Counted from the first letter of the stretch, positions 34,101 through 43,661 are shown. The stretch is 49,479 nt of DNA from Actinomycetes bacterium (GCA_029782335.1 JAKOVA010000074.1:1-49479), one strand, 5' to 3'. Numbers and translations are program-made. Notes: generated by a model not told the origin, from the sequence alone.

Positions 34101-35039
34101 TCAGTTCCGAGCGCGGAGCGACAGGCCCCGTGCGTCGAGTTTCTCGATGACCTCGTCCAGCGACTTCTGGCCGAAGTTGGTGATCGCGAGCAGGTCGTCC
34201 TCGGACTTCAACAGCAGCTCACCCACGGAGTTCACCTGCGCTCGCTTGAGGCAGTTCCGCGGGCGCTCGGACAGGTCGAGGTCTTCGATCGGAAGGTCGA
34301 GATCGGGCGAGCTGCTCGTGACGGTGCCGACCTCACCGAGCTCGAGGCCCTGGGGCTCGTCGCTCATGTTCTCGACGAGCTCGACGAGCGCCTTGAGGGT
34401 GGCCCCGGCTGACGCAAGCGCCTCGCGCGGCGAGATCGATCCATCGGTTTCGATGTCGAGTTCGAGACGATCGAAGTTGGTGGACTGCTCGACGCGGGTC
34501 GGATCGACCTTCAGGCTCACCCGACGGACCGGCGAGAAAATCGAGTCGATCGGAATCACGCCGATGGTCGTCGTTGAGCGACCGGCATCGGCAGCGAGGT
34601 AACCACGGCCTCGCTCCACGGTCAGGTCGACCGCCAGACGGCCCTTCGCGTTGAGGGTCGCGATGTGCAGGTCGCCGTTGAGGATCTCGACATCGGCGGT
34701 GGTCTGAATGTCCGACGCCTTCACCTCGGCCGGGCCACGCACGTCGAGCCGCAACGTGACGGCTTCATCCGAGTGCGAGCGGAGCACCACGTCCTTCAAG
34801 TTGAGGATGATGTCGGTCACATCCTCGGTGACGCCGCCGATGGTGTCGAACTCGTGCAGTGCGTCGTCGAAGCGAACCTGCGTAATCGCCGCGCCCGGGA
34901 TCGACGACAGCAACGTACGCCGCAGCGAGTTGCCGATCGTGTGACCAAAGCCCGGCTCGAGCGGGCTGATCGCGAACCGCTGACGGTTGCCGCCCTCGTC
35001 GTCGACGGACTCGACGGTCGGACGTTGGATGACCAACAT
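34101..35039 (-). CDS. rpoA: RNA polymerase alpha subunit
   Basis: This 312-residue protein has the alpha N-terminal dimerisation domain (MLVIQRPTVES, then EPGFGHTIGNSLRRTLLSSIPGAAI) and the C-terminal DNA- and activator-binding domain (SERPRNCLKRAQVNSVGELL, LLAITNFGQKSLDEVIEKL). The start is ATG at 35039, where the family's N-terminus begins; the longer reading upstream has no homology. GAAGAGG lies about 10 bases before it. It stands between rpsD and rplQ as expected. Confidence 0.98.
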   Translation of the reverse strand: MLVIQRPTVESVDDEGGNRQRFAISPLEPGFGHTIGNSLRRTLLSSIPGAAITQVRFDDALHEFDTIGGVTEDVTDIILNLKDVVLRSHSDEAVTLRLDVRGPAEVKASDIQTTADVEILNGDLHIATLNAKGRLAVDLTVERGRGYLAADAGRSTTTIGVIPIDSIFSPVRRVSLKVDPTRVEQSTNFDRLELDIETDGSISPREALASAGATLKALVELVENMSDEPQGLELGEVGTVTSSSPDLDLPIEDLDLSERPRNCLKRAQVNSVGELLLKSEDDLLAITNFGQKSLDEVIEKLDARGLSLRARN

Positions 35040-35067
35040 GTGATCTGTACCTCTTCGCTGGGGGCGG

Positions 35068-35685
35068 TTACTTCGAGTAGAGCTCGACGATGAGCTGCTC
35101 ACGGACGGGAGTGTCGATCTGCTCGCGAAGGGGCAGCTCGCGGATGGTCGCTTCGAACCCGCCGTCGGCGGAGTCGATCCACGCCGGTGCGCTGCGGCCC
35201 AGCGCGTCCATGTTCCACTGCACGGTGACCGTGCCACGCGCCTTGTCGCGCAGGCGGATGACGTCGCCCTTGCGGACCCGATAGCTCGGGATATCGACCC
35301 GTCGGCCGTTGACGTCGACGTGTCCGTGGTTCACGAACTGCCGGGCCTGCGGACGGGTCGCTGCCCAGCCGGCGCGGTACACGATGTTGTCGAGTCGCAG
35401 CTCGCAGTAGCGCAGCAGGTTCTCGCCCGTCACACCGGGACGGCGTGACGCCTCGGCGTAGAGATTGCGGAACTGCTTCTCGGAGAAGCCGTAGGTGAAA
35501 CGGGCCTTCTGCTTCTCTTGCAGCTGCAGGAGGTACTCGCTGACGTTGCCACGGCGACGCGTGCGGCCGTGCTCGCCGGGCGGATAGGGGCGCTTCTCCA
35601 TGGCGATGTTCTCGCCTTTGGTTCCCCAGATGTTCGTGCCGAGGCGACGCGACACGCGCGCCTTCGGGCCTGTGTAGCGGGCCAT
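35068..35685 (-). CDS. rpsD: 30S ribosomal protein S4
   Basis: This 205-residue protein is S4: MARYTGPKARVSRRLG at the start, then EKQFRNLYAEASRRPGVTG, and the S4 RNA-binding domain LRLDNIVYRAGWAATRPQARQFVNHGHVDVNG. The N-terminal Cys cluster of zinc-type S4 is absent. S4 starts 30S assembly and in other bacteria represses the alpha operon. The start ATG 35685 is set by family alignment. Confidence 0.98.
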   Translation of the reverse strand: MARYTGPKARVSRRLGTNIWGTKGENIAMEKRPYPPGEHGRTRRRGNVSEYLLQLQEKQKARFTYGFSEKQFRNLYAEASRRPGVTGENLLRYCELRLDNIVYRAGWAATRPQARQFVNHGHVDVNGRRVDIPSYRVRKGDVIRLRDKARGTVTVQWNMDALGRSAPAWIDSADGGFEATIRELPLREQIDTPVREQLIVELYSK

Positions 35686-35690
35686 CTCGC

Positions 35691-36089
35691 TTACATCCTC
35701 CGTCGCTTGGGCGGGCGACAACCGTTGTGCGGCACCGGCGTCACGTCCTTGATGCCGGTGACCTCGATGCCGACGTTCTGGATCGACCGAATTGCCGTCT
35801 CGCGACCCGAACCTGGGCCCTTGACGACCACGTCGACCTTGCGAACGCCGTGCTCCATCGCACGCCGAGCGGCCTGTTCGGCTGCCATCTGCGCTGCGAA
35901 CGGCGTGGACTTGCGTGATCCCTTGAAGCCGACGTTCCCCGCGGAGGCCCAGGAAATCACGTTGCCGTCCTGGTCGGAGATCGACACGATGGTGTTGTTG
36001 AAGGAACTCTTGATGTGCACCACGCCGTGGGTGATGTTCTTGCGTTCCTTCTTGCGGGGCCGACGACCCCCTGCAGGTGGCTTCGCCAT
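35691..36089 (-). CDS. rpsK: 30S ribosomal protein S11
   Basis: This 132-residue protein is S11: [59 protein letters not shown] and the C-terminal [13 protein letters not shown]. It forms part of the 30S platform. The ATG shares one base with the rpsM stop (TAATG), so it is translationally coupled. Confidence 0.98.
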   Translation of the reverse strand: MAKPPAGGRRPRKKERKNITHGVVHIKSSFNNTIVSISDQDGNVISWASAGNVGFKGSRKSTPFAAQMAAEQAARRAMEHGVRKVDVVVKGPGSGRETAIRSIQNVGIEVTGIKDVTPVPHNGCRPPKRRRM

Positions 36090-36466
36090 TACTTCCTGAC
36101 CTTCTTCTTCCCGGCGACGGTCTTCTTGGGGCCCTTACGGGTGCGAGCGTTCGTGTGGGTGCGCTGACCGCGAACCGGCAGGCCACGACGATGGCGGAGG
36201 CCCTGGTAGCAGCCGATCTCCATCTTGCGCTTGATGTTCTGGGAGACCTCACGCCGGAGGTCGCCCTCGACCTTCAGGTGCTCATCGATGTGCGCACGGA
36301 GCTTGTTGACCTCGGCGTCGGTGAGATCACGAACTCGGGTCGAGGGATCAATCCCCGTGGCCTCGCAGATCTGCTCGGAAATGGAACGGCCGATGCCGTA
36401 GATGTAGGTGAGGGAGACGACGAGCCGCTTCTCGCGGGGGATGTCGACGCCGGAAATACGTGCCAT
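36089..36466 (-). CDS. rpsM: 30S ribosomal protein S13
   Basis: This 125-residue protein is S13: [25 protein letters not shown] at the start, [18 protein letters not shown] and a Lys-rich tail ending GKKKVRK. It contacts the P-site tRNA and the 50S subunit in the 30S head. Start ATG 36466 by family alignment; upstream residues in the frame have no homology. It follows rpmJ by 19 bp. Confidence 0.98.
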   Translation of the reverse strand: MARISGVDIPREKRLVVSLTYIYGIGRSISEQICEATGIDPSTRVRDLTDAEVNKLRAHIDEHLKVEGDLRREVSQNIKRKMEIGCYQGLRHRRGLPVRGQRTHTNARTRKGPKKTVAGKKKVRK

Positions 36467-36485
36467 GGACGGTGACGTTCCTTCC

Positions 36486-36599
36486 TCAGCCCTGGCGCTG
36501 CTTGTGACGGGGGTTCTCGCAGATGACCTGCACGCGCCCATGGCGCCGGATCACCCGGCACTTTTCGCACATCTTTTTCACGCTCGGTCGGACCTTCAT
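36486..36599 (-). CDS. rpmJ: 50S ribosomal protein L36 (zinc type)
   Basis: This 37-residue protein is L36: [19 protein letters not shown], followed by a [11 protein letters not shown] tail. The zinc ligands C11, C14, C27 and H32 are all present, so this is the zinc-bearing C+ form. It lies between infA and rpsM, as is usual in actinobacteria. Confidence 0.97.
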   Translation of the reverse strand: MKVRPSVKKMCEKCRVIRRHGRVQVICENPRHKQRQG

Positions 36600-36681
36600 G
36601 GTTGCTCTCTGCTCGTGGCCAGCCGGCGCCGAAGCACCGGGAGGCGAATGGCGACCCTGCAGACGCAGGTCGTCGCCGGGA

Positions 36682-36906
36682 TCACTTGTACCGGTAGGTG
36701 ATACGACCTCGGGTGAGGTCGTAGGGGGTGAGTTCCACCTGCACCTTGTCGCCAGGGAGGATTCGGATGTAGTGCATCCGCATTTTCCCGGAGATATGGG
36801 CCAACACCTTGTGGCCGTTTTCGAGCTCGACCCGAAACATGGCGTTCGGGAGAGGCTCGATGACCGTCCCTTCGAGGACGATTGCGTCTTCTTTGGGCTT
36901 GGGCAG
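36682..36906 (-). CDS. infA: Translation initiation factor IF-1, probable CTG start
   Basis: This 74-residue S1-fold (OB) protein matches IF-1 from end to end: [18 protein letters not shown], then [20 protein letters not shown] and [14 protein letters not shown], ending RITYRYK. It binds the 30S A site during initiation. The frame has an in-frame TAG 15 bases before the homologous region and no ATG, GTG or TTG until the internal ATG at codon 23, which would remove the first beta strand. CTG at 36906 gives exactly the family's N-terminus and sits 6 bases after a perfect AGGAGGAG. It heads the infA-rpmJ-rpsM-rpsK-rpsD-rpoA-rplQ-truA run. Confidence 0.93.
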   Translation of the reverse strand: MPKPKEDAIVLEGTVIEPLPNAMFRVELENGHKVLAHISGKMRMHYIRILPGDKVQVELTPYDLTRGRITYRYK

Positions 36907-36912
36907 GACGAA

Positions 36913-36920
36913 CTCCTCCT
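36913..36920 (-). promoter_or_regulatory. Strong ribosome binding site before the infA CTG
   Basis: On the minus strand AGGAGGAG ends 6 bases before CTG at 36906. It is one of the best Shine-Dalgarno matches in the window and supports initiation at a CTG codon. Confidence 0.8.
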
Positions 36921-36988
36921 ACGGAGGGGGTGGAACGGACTCGTGGCGGACCCGACACGCGACGAGAGTCGGCTCAGGCCAGCGGAAG

Positions 36989-37018
36989 AGCGTACCGACT
37001 TCGCGCACCCTCAGCCAA
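36989..37018 (-). promoter_or_regulatory. Candidate infA/alpha-operon promoter
   Basis: On the minus strand, TTGGCT (37018-37013), an 18-bp spacer and TACGCT (36994-36989) lie in the 122-bp gap after adk, leaving a leader of roughly 75 bases before infA. It is a pattern match with the same geometry as the rplM and groES candidates. Confidence 0.4.
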
Positions 37019-37028
37019 ACCGGCGTCG

Positions 37029-37691
37029 TCACTCGGCGCGATGGGCGTCGATTGCAGCCACCAGGGCGGCGGTCACAGCATCCGGATCGTTGTTGCCATC
37101 AACGGTCACCAGCTTGCCCCGGGACTCGAACCAGTCGATCAACGGCGCCGTCTCGGCCTGGTACAGGTCGAGACGCTCCCGAACCGCGGACGCCGTGTCG
37201 TCGGCGCGCTGGACGACCTCCCCGCCGCACACGTCGCACACACCCGGCACCTTCGGTGGTCGGGACACGGAGTAGATGTGGCTGCTGTCGAGGGCGCACA
37301 CCCGGCGTGAGGAGATGCGCTCGATGACGACCTCCTCGGGCACATCGAGGTTCACTGCCATCGAGAACGACTCGTCGCCGGTGACCGCGACGAGTGCCTC
37401 GGCTTGGCCGGTCGTCCGCGGAAAGCCGTCGAGCAGCCAACCCTCGCGAGCATCGTGATGGGCGAGACGCTCGGCGACGAGCCCAACCATGATGTCGTCG
37501 GGCAGCAGGCGGCCGGCGTCCATGTACTCCTTGGCCTTCAGGCCGAAGGCGGTGCCATCGCGCACCGCCGCGCGGAGCATGTCACCGGTGGAGATATGAG
37601 GGACACCGTAGTGAGCGGCCAGACGGGTGCACTGCGTGCCCTTGCCTGCTCCCTGGCGTCCGAAGACGATCAACCGCACCCGCTCAGACAT
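37029..37691 (-). CDS. adk: Adenylate kinase
   Basis: This 220-residue protein is the long form of adenylate kinase: P-loop GRQGAGKGTQ, ISTGDMLRAAV, LLDGFPRT, and a LID segment (RRVCALDSSHIYSVSRPPKV, then CDVCG) whose Cys residues suggest a zinc-stabilised LID. It balances ATP, ADP and AMP. Start ATG 37691. It lies downstream of secY by 70 bp and upstream of infA by 122 bp, the standard end of the spc operon. Confidence 0.97.
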   Translation of the reverse strand: MSERVRLIVFGRQGAGKGTQCTRLAAHYGVPHISTGDMLRAAVRDGTAFGLKAKEYMDAGRLLPDDIMVGLVAERLAHHDAREGWLLDGFPRTTGQAEALVAVTGDESFSMAVNLDVPEEVVIERISSRRVCALDSSHIYSVSRPPKVPGVCDVCGGEVVQRADDTASAVRERLDLYQAETAPLIDWFESRGKLVTVDGNNDPDAVTAALVAAIDAHRAE

Positions 37692-37761
37692 CGGCGTACT
37701 TCAACAGCTCACGATCCCGGCGTGCAACACGGCGAGAGTGGATGGTTCTCAATTCGAGGGC

Positions 37762-39090
37762 TCACAGCTTGAGGAAGCCTTCGTAGTTCCGCATCATCAG
37801 CTGGCCATCGACCTGCTTCATCGTCTCGAGCGCGACACCCACCGCGATCAGCAGGGAGACACCACCGAAATCGGTCCCGATGCTGGCGTTCTGCGTGCTC
37901 AAGACGTTCGCGAAGATGATCGCGGGAACGAGCGCGATCGCCACGACGAAGAGCGCTCCGGGGACCGTGATGCGGTTCAGCATCTTGGTGAGGTACCGCT
38001 CGGTCTGCGGGCCGGGCCGAATGCCGGGAATGAACCCGCCCTGCTTGCGCAGGTTCTCCGCCTGTTGGACCGGATCGAACGCGATCGCCGTGTAGAAGAA
38101 CGAGAACCCGAAGATCAACAGGCCGAAGAAGGTCAGGTAGTACGGGCTGGTGCTTCGGACCATGTGGTCGTTGATCCAGGTCTGCCACGTCTTGCCCCAA
38201 CCGTCTGCGGGAAGGACCTGGCTCAACAGCACGGGAAGGTTCAGCACCGCCGAGGCGAAGATCACTGGGATCACGCCCGCCATGTTGACCTTCAGCGGGA
38301 TGTAGGTGCTCTGGCCGCCGTACTGCTTGCGGCCGACCACCCGTTTTGCGAACTGGACGGGGATCCGCCGTTGCCCCTGCTCCATGAAGACGATGAAGCC
38401 CAGCATCACCAACACGATGACCACCAGGAGCGCGATACCACCCCAACCATCGGAGGACTTCACCGAGGTGAAGGTCCCGGGCAACGACGACACCACCGAG
38501 CAGAAGATGATGAGCGACATGCCGTTGCCGATGCCGCGCTGGGTGATCGCCTCACCCATCCACATCAACAACGCACTGCCGGCGGTGAGGGTCAGCACGA
38601 TCAAGGACACCCGTCCGAAGTTGAAGTTCGGGACGAGGTCGAGGTTGGACGTGTTTCCACCGGTGAGCCCGCCGCCCTGACGGTGGAAGACATACACCAG
38701 GCCGGTGGACTGGATCAGCGAGATGCCGATCGTGAGATAACGGGTCCACTGCGTGATCTTCCGCTGGCCGACCGCGCCCTGCTCCTGCCACTGCTGGAGG
38801 CGAGGGATGACCACGGCGAGGATCTGCATGATGATCGACGCCGTGATGTACGGCATGATCCCGAGCGCGAACACCGCAAAGTTCGTGAGGGCGTGTCCGG
38901 AGAAGAGGGTCAGGAATCCGAGGATGCCGCCTTGCTTGGCTTGCTCCTTGATGGTGTTGACCGCGTTCTGATCGATCCCGGGCACCATGACGTAGGAGCC
39001 CAGCCGGTACAGCACCAACATGCCGAGGGTGAAGAGGATCTTGTTGCGAAGATCCGGGATCTTGATAACCGTCCGAATGGACTTGAACAC
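37762..39090 (-). CDS. secY: Protein translocase subunit SecY
   Basis: This 442-residue protein has ten predicted TM helices and the SecY signatures: KIPDLRNKILFTLGMLVLYRLGSYVMVPGID at the first helix, the plug region around ALTNFAVFALGIMPYITASI, RRIPVQFAKRVVG on the cytosolic loop and TEYL-like RYLTKMLNRITVPGA later. It is the core of the Sec channel. The start is GTG at 39090. It lies between rplO and adk. Confidence 0.98.
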   Translation of the reverse strand: MFKSIRTVIKIPDLRNKILFTLGMLVLYRLGSYVMVPGIDQNAVNTIKEQAKQGGILGFLTLFSGHALTNFAVFALGIMPYITASIIMQILAVVIPRLQQWQEQGAVGQRKITQWTRYLTIGISLIQSTGLVYVFHRQGGGLTGGNTSNLDLVPNFNFGRVSLIVLTLTAGSALLMWMGEAITQRGIGNGMSLIIFCSVVSSLPGTFTSVKSSDGWGGIALLVVIVLVMLGFIVFMEQGQRRIPVQFAKRVVGRKQYGGQSTYIPLKVNMAGVIPVIFASAVLNLPVLLSQVLPADGWGKTWQTWINDHMVRSTSPYYLTFFGLLIFGFSFFYTAIAFDPVQQAENLRKQGGFIPGIRPGPQTERYLTKMLNRITVPGALFVVAIALVPAIIFANVLSTQNASIGTDFGGVSLLIAVGVALETMKQVDGQLMMRNYEGFLKL

Positions 39091-39158
39091 AGCGTTGCTC
39101 CCGTGCTCCGTGTGGGTTGTCGTACGTTACCGTCGGAGAACCGGGACCGGTTCCGCCC

Positions 39159-39644
39159 TCAGCGGTTGGTGTGAGCGCTGCCGTGGAACGCGGGGCGAAC
39201 CTTGAACGGCAACTCGACCGTCGTCGTCGAACCACCGGCCGCCTCGATCGCCGCGATCGCGGACTTCGAGAAGGCGTGCGCTGACACGGTGACGGCCCGG
39301 CTCAACTCACCGCGGCCGAGCACCTTGACGAGTGCTCCCTTCGAGACGAGCCCCCGCTCGAGGAGCGTCGCCGGGCTGACCTCGGTCAGGCCGGAGGCCT
39401 CGATCGTGTCGAGGTTCACCGCCTGGTACTCGACACGGAACGGGTTGTTGAAGCCGCGGAGCTTCGGCACCCGCATGTTCATGGGCAACTGGCCGCCCTC
39501 GAAGCTCACCGGGATCGTGTCGCGTGCCTTTTGGCCCTTGGTCCCGCGGCCGGCGGTCTTGCCGCCCTTGCCGCCGATACCTCGGCCGACGCGCTTGGCG
39601 CGTCGCTTCGCACCGTCCGCGGGTTTGAGGTCGTGGATCTTCAT
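39159..39644 (-). CDS. rplO: 50S ribosomal protein L15
   Basis: This 161-residue protein is L15: MKIHDLKPADGAKRRAKRVG, the Gly-rich GKGGKTAGRGTKGQKAR, FEGGQLPMNMRVPKLRGFNN and a C-terminal domain ending FKVRPAFHGSAHTNR. It helps 23S rRNA folding late in assembly. It follows rpmD by 19 bp; the 68-bp gap to secY holds no obvious signal. Confidence 0.98.
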   Translation of the reverse strand: MKIHDLKPADGAKRRAKRVGRGIGGKGGKTAGRGTKGQKARDTIPVSFEGGQLPMNMRVPKLRGFNNPFRVEYQAVNLDTIEASGLTEVSPATLLERGLVSKGALVKVLGRGELSRAVTVSAHAFSKSAIAAIEAAGGSTTTVELPFKVRPAFHGSAHTNR

Positions 39645-39663
39645 GTGCGTCCCTCGATTGCGT

Positions 39664-39846
39664 TCAGTCGAGTTCGCGGACGGTGATCAGGTGGGGAACC
39701 TTGTTGATCTGGCCGCGGATGTCGGGGGTGTCGGTCAGCACGTTGGACTTGCCGATTCGGCCCAGTCCCAACGCACGCAGCGTGCCCCGCTGCTTGGGCT
39801 TGGTTCCGATCGAGGACCGGACCTGGGTGACTTCGAGCTTGGCCAT
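39664..39846 (-). CDS. rpmD: 50S ribosomal protein L30
   Basis: This 60-residue protein is L30: [29 protein letters not shown], then [22 protein letters not shown]. Its ATG shares a base with the rpsE stop (TGATG). Confidence 0.97.
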   Translation of the reverse strand: MAKLEVTQVRSSIGTKPKQRGTLRALGLGRIGKSNVLTDTPDIRGQINKVPHLITVRELD

Positions 39847-40412
39847 CAGCGAACCTCAATCGGCTCGGGCGCCGGGCCACGCTCGGACTCGCGGTACGCG
39901 TTGAGCAGACCCTTCGGGACGAACTCCTCGGGGTCGAGGCCACGGAGCCGGGCGATCTCATCGGGACGGCGCAGCGAACGCAGCCCCTCGATCGTCGCCC
40001 GTGCGACGTTGATGTAGTTCGGCGACCCCAGCGACTTGCACAGCACGTCGTGAATGCCGGCCTCTTCGAGGATGGCACGGGCTGCCCCACCGGCGATCAC
40101 GCCGGTACCGGGTGCGGCGGGCCGCAGCAGCACTCGACCGGCGCCGAGGACGCCGATCACCGGGTGGACGATGGTCGTCCCCGCGAGCGGCACGGAGAAG
40201 AGGTTCTTCCGAGCCTCCTCCGTTCCCTTCTGGATCGCGAGGGGGACTTCCTTCGCCTTCCCGTAGCCGAGACCGACCCGTCCGGCGCCGTCGCCGATCA
40301 CCACCAGGGCGGTGAAGGAGAAGCGACGGCCGCCCTTGACGACCTTGGCAACCCGGTTGATGTTGATGACCCGCGACTCGCGCAGTTGTGCGTCACCGTC
40401 GTGCGCTGCCAT
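39846..40412 (-). CDS. rpsE: 30S ribosomal protein S5
   Basis: This 188-residue protein is S5: [28 protein letters not shown], then the fold around [27 protein letters not shown] and [16 protein letters not shown]. It supports decoding accuracy and mRNA unwinding. Start ATG 40412 is set by alignment; upstream residues in the same frame are not S5. It overlaps rplR and rpmD through TGATG joins. Confidence 0.98.
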   Translation of the reverse strand: MAAHDGDAQLRESRVININRVAKVVKGGRRFSFTALVVIGDGAGRVGLGYGKAKEVPLAIQKGTEEARKNLFSVPLAGTTIVHPVIGVLGAGRVLLRPAAPGTGVIAGGAARAILEEAGIHDVLCKSLGSPNYINVARATIEGLRSLRRPDEIARLRGLDPEEFVPKGLLNAYRESERGPAPEPIEVR

Positions 40413-40774
40413 CAGAACTCCAGTCCTACTTGCCGGGCGGCGTCGGCCAGTGCGGCGACCCGTCCGTGATACACGTTGCCACCGCGATCGAAGACGACCG
40501 TGGTAATGCCGGCGTCCTTCGCACGCTGCGCGAGACGTTCTCCGACCTTCGCCGCCGCGCTCGTGGTCGCCGCTCCGCTTCGGAGGTCGGCCTCGAGCGT
40601 CGAGGCTGCTGCCAGGGTTCGCTGAGCGTCGTCGTCGATCAGCTGGGCCACGATGTGCCGATTCGAGCGGAACACCGCGAGCCGCGGACGTGCCGCAGTG
40701 CCGTGCACCACGCGGCGGACCCGCGCGTGGCGACGGATGCGGAGATCCCGCTTCTGCTTCGCCTTGTCGGTCAC
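40412..40774 (-). CDS. rplR: 50S ribosomal protein L18
   Basis: This 120-residue protein is L18, which binds 5S r[30 protein letters not shown] is compressed in the first third, then [17 protein letters not shown] and [22 protein letters not shown]. The GTG start at 40774 overlaps the rplF stop. Confidence 0.97.
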   Translation of the reverse strand: MTDKAKQKRDLRIRRHARVRRVVHGTAARPRLAVFRSNRHIVAQLIDDDAQRTLAAASTLEADLRSGAATTSAAAKVGERLAQRAKDAGITTVVFDRGGNVYHGRVAALADAARQVGLEF

Positions 40775-41310
40775 TTGCCAGCCTTTCCTGCCTTGCGACG
40801 AACACGCTCGTCGACGTAGCGGACGCCTTTACCCTTGTACGGCTCCGGCTTGCGAAGCGCACGGATATCCGCCGCGACCTGGCCGACGAGTTGCTTGTCG
40901 ATGCCGTGCACCTCGATGCGGGTCGGTTGCGGCACGACGAAGGAGATGCCCTCGGGCGCCTGCACCACGACGGGGTGGGAGAAGCCCAACGAGATGTCGA
41001 GCTTGTCGTTGCCCTGCGCGGCGGCGCGGTAACCCACGCCGACGATGTCGAGGTCCTTGCGGAATCCGCTCGTGACGCCGATCACCATGTTGTTGACGAG
41101 CGAGCGGACGAGTCCGTGCATTGCACGACTCCGACGCTCGTCATCGGGGCGCTCCACCAACAGCGTGTCGCCGTCCTGGCGCACCGAGATCCCTCCGGGG
41201 ATCTCGCGAGCGAGTTCACCCTTGGGCCCTTTCACGGCGATGGACGATCCCGAGATCGAAATCTCGACACCGCTGGGAACCGGAATCGGGGCCTTGCCGA
41301 TACGTGACAT
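40771..41310 (-). CDS. rplF: 50S ribosomal protein L6
   Basis: This 179-residue protein is L6 with its two repeated domains: [17 protein letters not shown] and VKGPKGEL first, then [20 protein letters not shown] and the signature [21 protein letters not shown]. It lies near the factor-binding site of the 50S subunit. Start ATG 41310 with GGAGG six bases upstream. Confidence 0.98.
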   Translation of the reverse strand: MSRIGKAPIPVPSGVEISISGSSIAVKGPKGELAREIPGGISVRQDGDTLLVERPDDERRSRAMHGLVRSLVNNMVIGVTSGFRKDLDIVGVGYRAAAQGNDKLDISLGFSHPVVVQAPEGISFVVPQPTRIEVHGIDKQLVGQVAADIRALRKPEPYKGKGVRYVDERVRRKAGKAGK

Positions 41311-41320
41311 CTTCGGCCTC

Positions 41321-41725
41321 CTACCAGACCTGGCAGAGGACTTCACCGCCGACGCGACGCTTGCGCGCCTCGCGGTCGGTGAGCAGTCCCTGGCTCGTGG
41401 ACAGCACGGAGATGCCGAGGCCACCCAACACCCGTGGGGCGTCGCTGGAGGTCGTGTACACACGGAGGCCGGGCTTCGAGACCCGCTTGATCCCGGAGAT
41501 CACGCGTTCCCGCTCGGGGCTGTACTTCAACTCGATGTGCAAACGGCGACCGGGGTGATCTTCGGCGTCGGAAACCGTGAAGCTGGTGATGTAGCCCTCA
41601 CGCTTGAGGACCTCAGCCAGTGCTTCTTTCAACTTCGAAGACGGCATCGTGACGTCGTCGTGCATCGCGATGTTGGCGTTGCGGATGCGGGTGAGCATGT
41701 CCGCGATCGGATCGGTCATCGTCAT
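41321..41725 (-). CDS. rpsH: 30S ribosomal protein S8
   Basis: This 134-residue protein is S8: [40 protein letters not shown] and [29 protein letters not shown]. It binds helix 21 of 16S rRNA and in E. coli represses the spc operon. ATG at 41725 or 41719; both give a normal N-terminus. Confidence 0.98.
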   Translation of the reverse strand: MTMTDPIADMLTRIRNANIAMHDDVTMPSSKLKEALAEVLKREGYITSFTVSDAEDHPGRRLHIELKYSPERERVISGIKRVSKPGLRVYTTSSDAPRVLGGLGISVLSTSQGLLTDREARKRRVGGEVLCQVW

Positions 41726-41737
41726 GTCGTCACCCCC

Positions 41738-41923
41738 TCACCAGCTCGCCTTGGTCACGCCCGGCAGCTCGCCGGCGTGCGCCAACTCGCGCAGGCACAC
41801 CCGGCACAGACCGAACTTGCGGAACACCGAACGGGGTCGACCGCAGCGCTGGCAGCGCGTATAGGCACGGACCTTGTACTTGGGCTTGCGCTGCTGCTTC
41901 TGCTTCAGTGCCTCTGTCGCCAT
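41738..41923 (-). CDS. rpsN: 30S ribosomal protein S14 type Z
   Basis: This 61-residue zinc-binding S14 has C24-x2-C27 and C40-x2-C43 in RCQRCGRP and LCRVCLREL. The last residues, LPGVTKASW, are the family's C-terminus. It lies between rplE (2-bp gap) and rpsH (12-bp gap), the usual spc position. Confidence 0.97.
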   Translation of the reverse strand: MATEALKQKQQRKPKYKVRAYTRCQRCGRPRSVFRKFGLCRVCLRELAHAGELPGVTKASW

Positions 41924-41925
41924 GG

Positions 41926-42492
41926 CTACTGCCCCTCGCGTCGGAACGGGAACTGGAACGCATCGAGGAGTGCCTTACCCTCGGCGTTGGTACGTGCGGT
42001 GGTCACGATGGTGATGTCCATCCCTCGGGCGGCGTCGACCTTGTCGTAATCGATCTCCGGGAAGATCAACTGCTCGGTCACGCCGAAGGTGTAATTGCCT
42101 CGACCGTCGAAGCTCCGCGGGCTGAGGCCACGGAAGTCGCGGATACGCGGGATCGCGAGGCTGATCAGTCGGTCGAAGAACTCCCACATGCGGTCACCAC
42201 GAAGGGTGACCTTGACGCCGATCGTGTTGCCCTCACGCAACTTGAAACCGGCGATCGACTTCTTGGCTCGAGTGGGGACCGGCTTCTGGCCGGCGATGAT
42301 CGTGAGATCCTCCATCACCCGGTCGATCAGCTGACGGTGCTCGGTGGCACCGCCGCAGCCAACGTTGAGGACGATCTTCTCGATCCGGGGGACCTCCATG
42401 ACGTTGCCGAGCCCCAAGGACTCCTGCAACTGGGCACGGATCTCTTCGTTGTACTTCGCCTTGAGGCGAGGCACGTCGACGGTCGCGCTCAT
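41926..42492 (-). CDS. rplE: 50S ribosomal protein L5
   Basis: This 188-residue protein is L5, a 5S rRNA binder: [43 protein letters not shown], then [25 protein letters not shown]. It forms a bridge to the 30S head. Start ATG 42492 overlaps the rplX stop (ATGA). Confidence 0.98.
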   Translation of the reverse strand: MSATVDVPRLKAKYNEEIRAQLQESLGLGNVMEVPRIEKIVLNVGCGGATEHRQLIDRVMEDLTIIAGQKPVPTRAKKSIAGFKLREGNTIGVKVTLRGDRMWEFFDRLISLAIPRIRDFRGLSPRSFDGRGNYTFGVTEQLIFPEIDYDKVDAARGMDITIVTTARTNAEGKALLDAFQFPFRREGQ

Positions 42493-42794
42493 CGGATCTC
42501 CGCTCCCGTGGATCGAGCGACTCGGGTCTTGGTGCCATCGGCGTCGACGCGATAGCCGACCTTCGTCGCCTTGCCGTCGACCACGAGGGCCACGTTCGAC
42601 ACGTCGATCGGCATCGCCTTGTCGATGATGCCGCCCTGCTGCATCGACTGCTTGGGCTTCGTGTGACGCTTCGCGACGTTGACGCCCTCCACAATCACCT
42701 TGCCGACGTCGGGCAGCGCGCGGACCACCTTGCCCTGCTTGCCCTTGTCCTTGCCGGAGAGCACCACGACGGTGTCATCCTTGCGAATCTTCAT
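42489..42794 (-). CDS. rplX: 50S ribosomal protein L24
   Basis: This 101-residue protein is L24: [21 protein letters not shown] (KOW motif), [12 protein letters not shown] and [22 protein letters not shown]. It starts 50S assembly. The start is ATG at 42794 in a TGATG join with rplN; an adjoining GTG at 42797 would add one residue. Confidence 0.97.
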   Translation of the reverse strand: MKIRKDDTVVVLSGKDKGKQGKVVRALPDVGKVIVEGVNVAKRHTKPKQSMQQGGIIDKAMPIDVSNVALVVDGKATKVGYRVDADGTKTRVARSTGAEIR

Positions 42795-43162
42795 CACAGC
42801 ACCTCCGGTGCCAACGAGACGATGCGCATGAACTTCTTGTCACGCAGCTCGCGGCCGACAGGCCCGAAAATGCGGGTACCCCGCGGCTGGCGTGCGTCGT
42901 TGATGAGCACCGCTGCGTTCTCGTCGAAGCGGATGTAGGAGCCGTCCGGCCGCCGCTTCTCCTTCTTCACACGCACGACGACGCACTTGACGACGTCGCC
43001 CTTCTTCACGGACGCACCCGGCAGGGCGTCCTTCACCGTGGCGACGAAGACGTCACCGATCGAGGCGTACCGGCGACGTGAGCCACCGAGCACTTTGATG
43101 CAGAGCACCTCGCGAGCACCCGAGTTGTCAGCCACTCGGAGGCGCGATTCCTGTTGGATCAT
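42794..43162 (-). CDS. rplN: 50S ribosomal protein L14
   Basis: This 122-residue protein is L14: [43 protein letters not shown] and [24 protein letters not shown]. It lies at the subunit interface. Its ATG overlaps the rpsQ stop (ATGA). Confidence 0.98.
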   Translation of the reverse strand: MIQQESRLRVADNSGAREVLCIKVLGGSRRRYASIGDVFVATVKDALPGASVKKGDVVKCVVVRVKKEKRRPDGSYIRFDENAAVLINDARQPRGTRIFGPVGRELRDKKFMRIVSLAPEVL

Positions 43163-43434
43163 CGGGCCCGCTCCAACACCTCGACGACCCGCCAGCGCTT
43201 CAACTTCGACAGAGGCCGGGTCTCGGAGATGCGAACCCGGTCGCCGACGTTGAGGTCGTTGGTCTCGTCGTGCACGTACAACTTCGTGGACCGCTGGAGG
43301 GTCTTGTTGTACAGGCTGTGCCGGACTCGGTCCGTCACGGTGACCACGGCGGTCTTGTCCATCTTGTTGGAGCTCACGATGCCCTCACGCACCTTCCGTG
43401 CGTTGCGCTCGTTCGAGGTCTCCTCGGCCATCAT
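43159..43434 (-). CDS. rpsQ: 30S ribosomal protein S17
   Basis: This 91-residue OB-fold protein is S17: [41 protein letters not shown] and [18 protein letters not shown]. It begins with two Met codons (43434 and 43431); the first overlaps the rpmC stop (ATGA). The leader of about ten residues is typical of actinobacteria. Confidence 0.97.
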   Translation of the reverse strand: MMAEETSNERNARKVREGIVSSNKMDKTAVVTVTDRVRHSLYNKTLQRSTKLYVHDETNDLNVGDRVRISETRPLSKLKRWRVVEVLERAR

Positions 43435-43661
43435 GCGGTCCTTTCCGTGCCTGCCGCTGCGGCGTCAGCCGCTGCGATCTCACGTTCACGCAACTCGGTG
43501 TTGATCCGAGCGATCTGGCGCCGCCAGTGGGCGAGCCGCGCGGTGTTCTCCAGGGCGCCCGTGGCGAGTTCGAAACGGTCGTTGAACAGCGCCGCCTTCG
43601 CCGAGGCCAGCTCGTTGAGGAGCTCGGCGTCGCCGAGATCGTGGATGGAATGCTTCGCCAT
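43431..43661 (-). CDS. rpmC: 50S ribosomal protein L29
   Basis: This 76-residue helical hairpin is L29: [30 protein letters not shown] is compressed, with [23 protein letters not shown] as the second helix. It sits at the exit tunnel with L23. The ATG overlaps the rplP stop (TGATG). The last ten residues are Ala-rich. Confidence 0.97.
   Translation of the reverse strand: MAKHSIHDLGDAELLNELASAKAALFNDRFELATGALENTARLAHWRRQIARINTELREREIAAADAAAAGTERTA

Noticed and set aside
36682-36840. infA starting at the internal ATG (codon 23)
   Set aside because: It would remove the first strand of the OB fold; CTG with a perfect ribosome binding site fits the family length.
37627-39174. Plus-strand His/Asp-rich frame opposite secY
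   Set aside because: An antisense artefact of a membrane-protein gene; composition typical of reversed hydrophobic codons.
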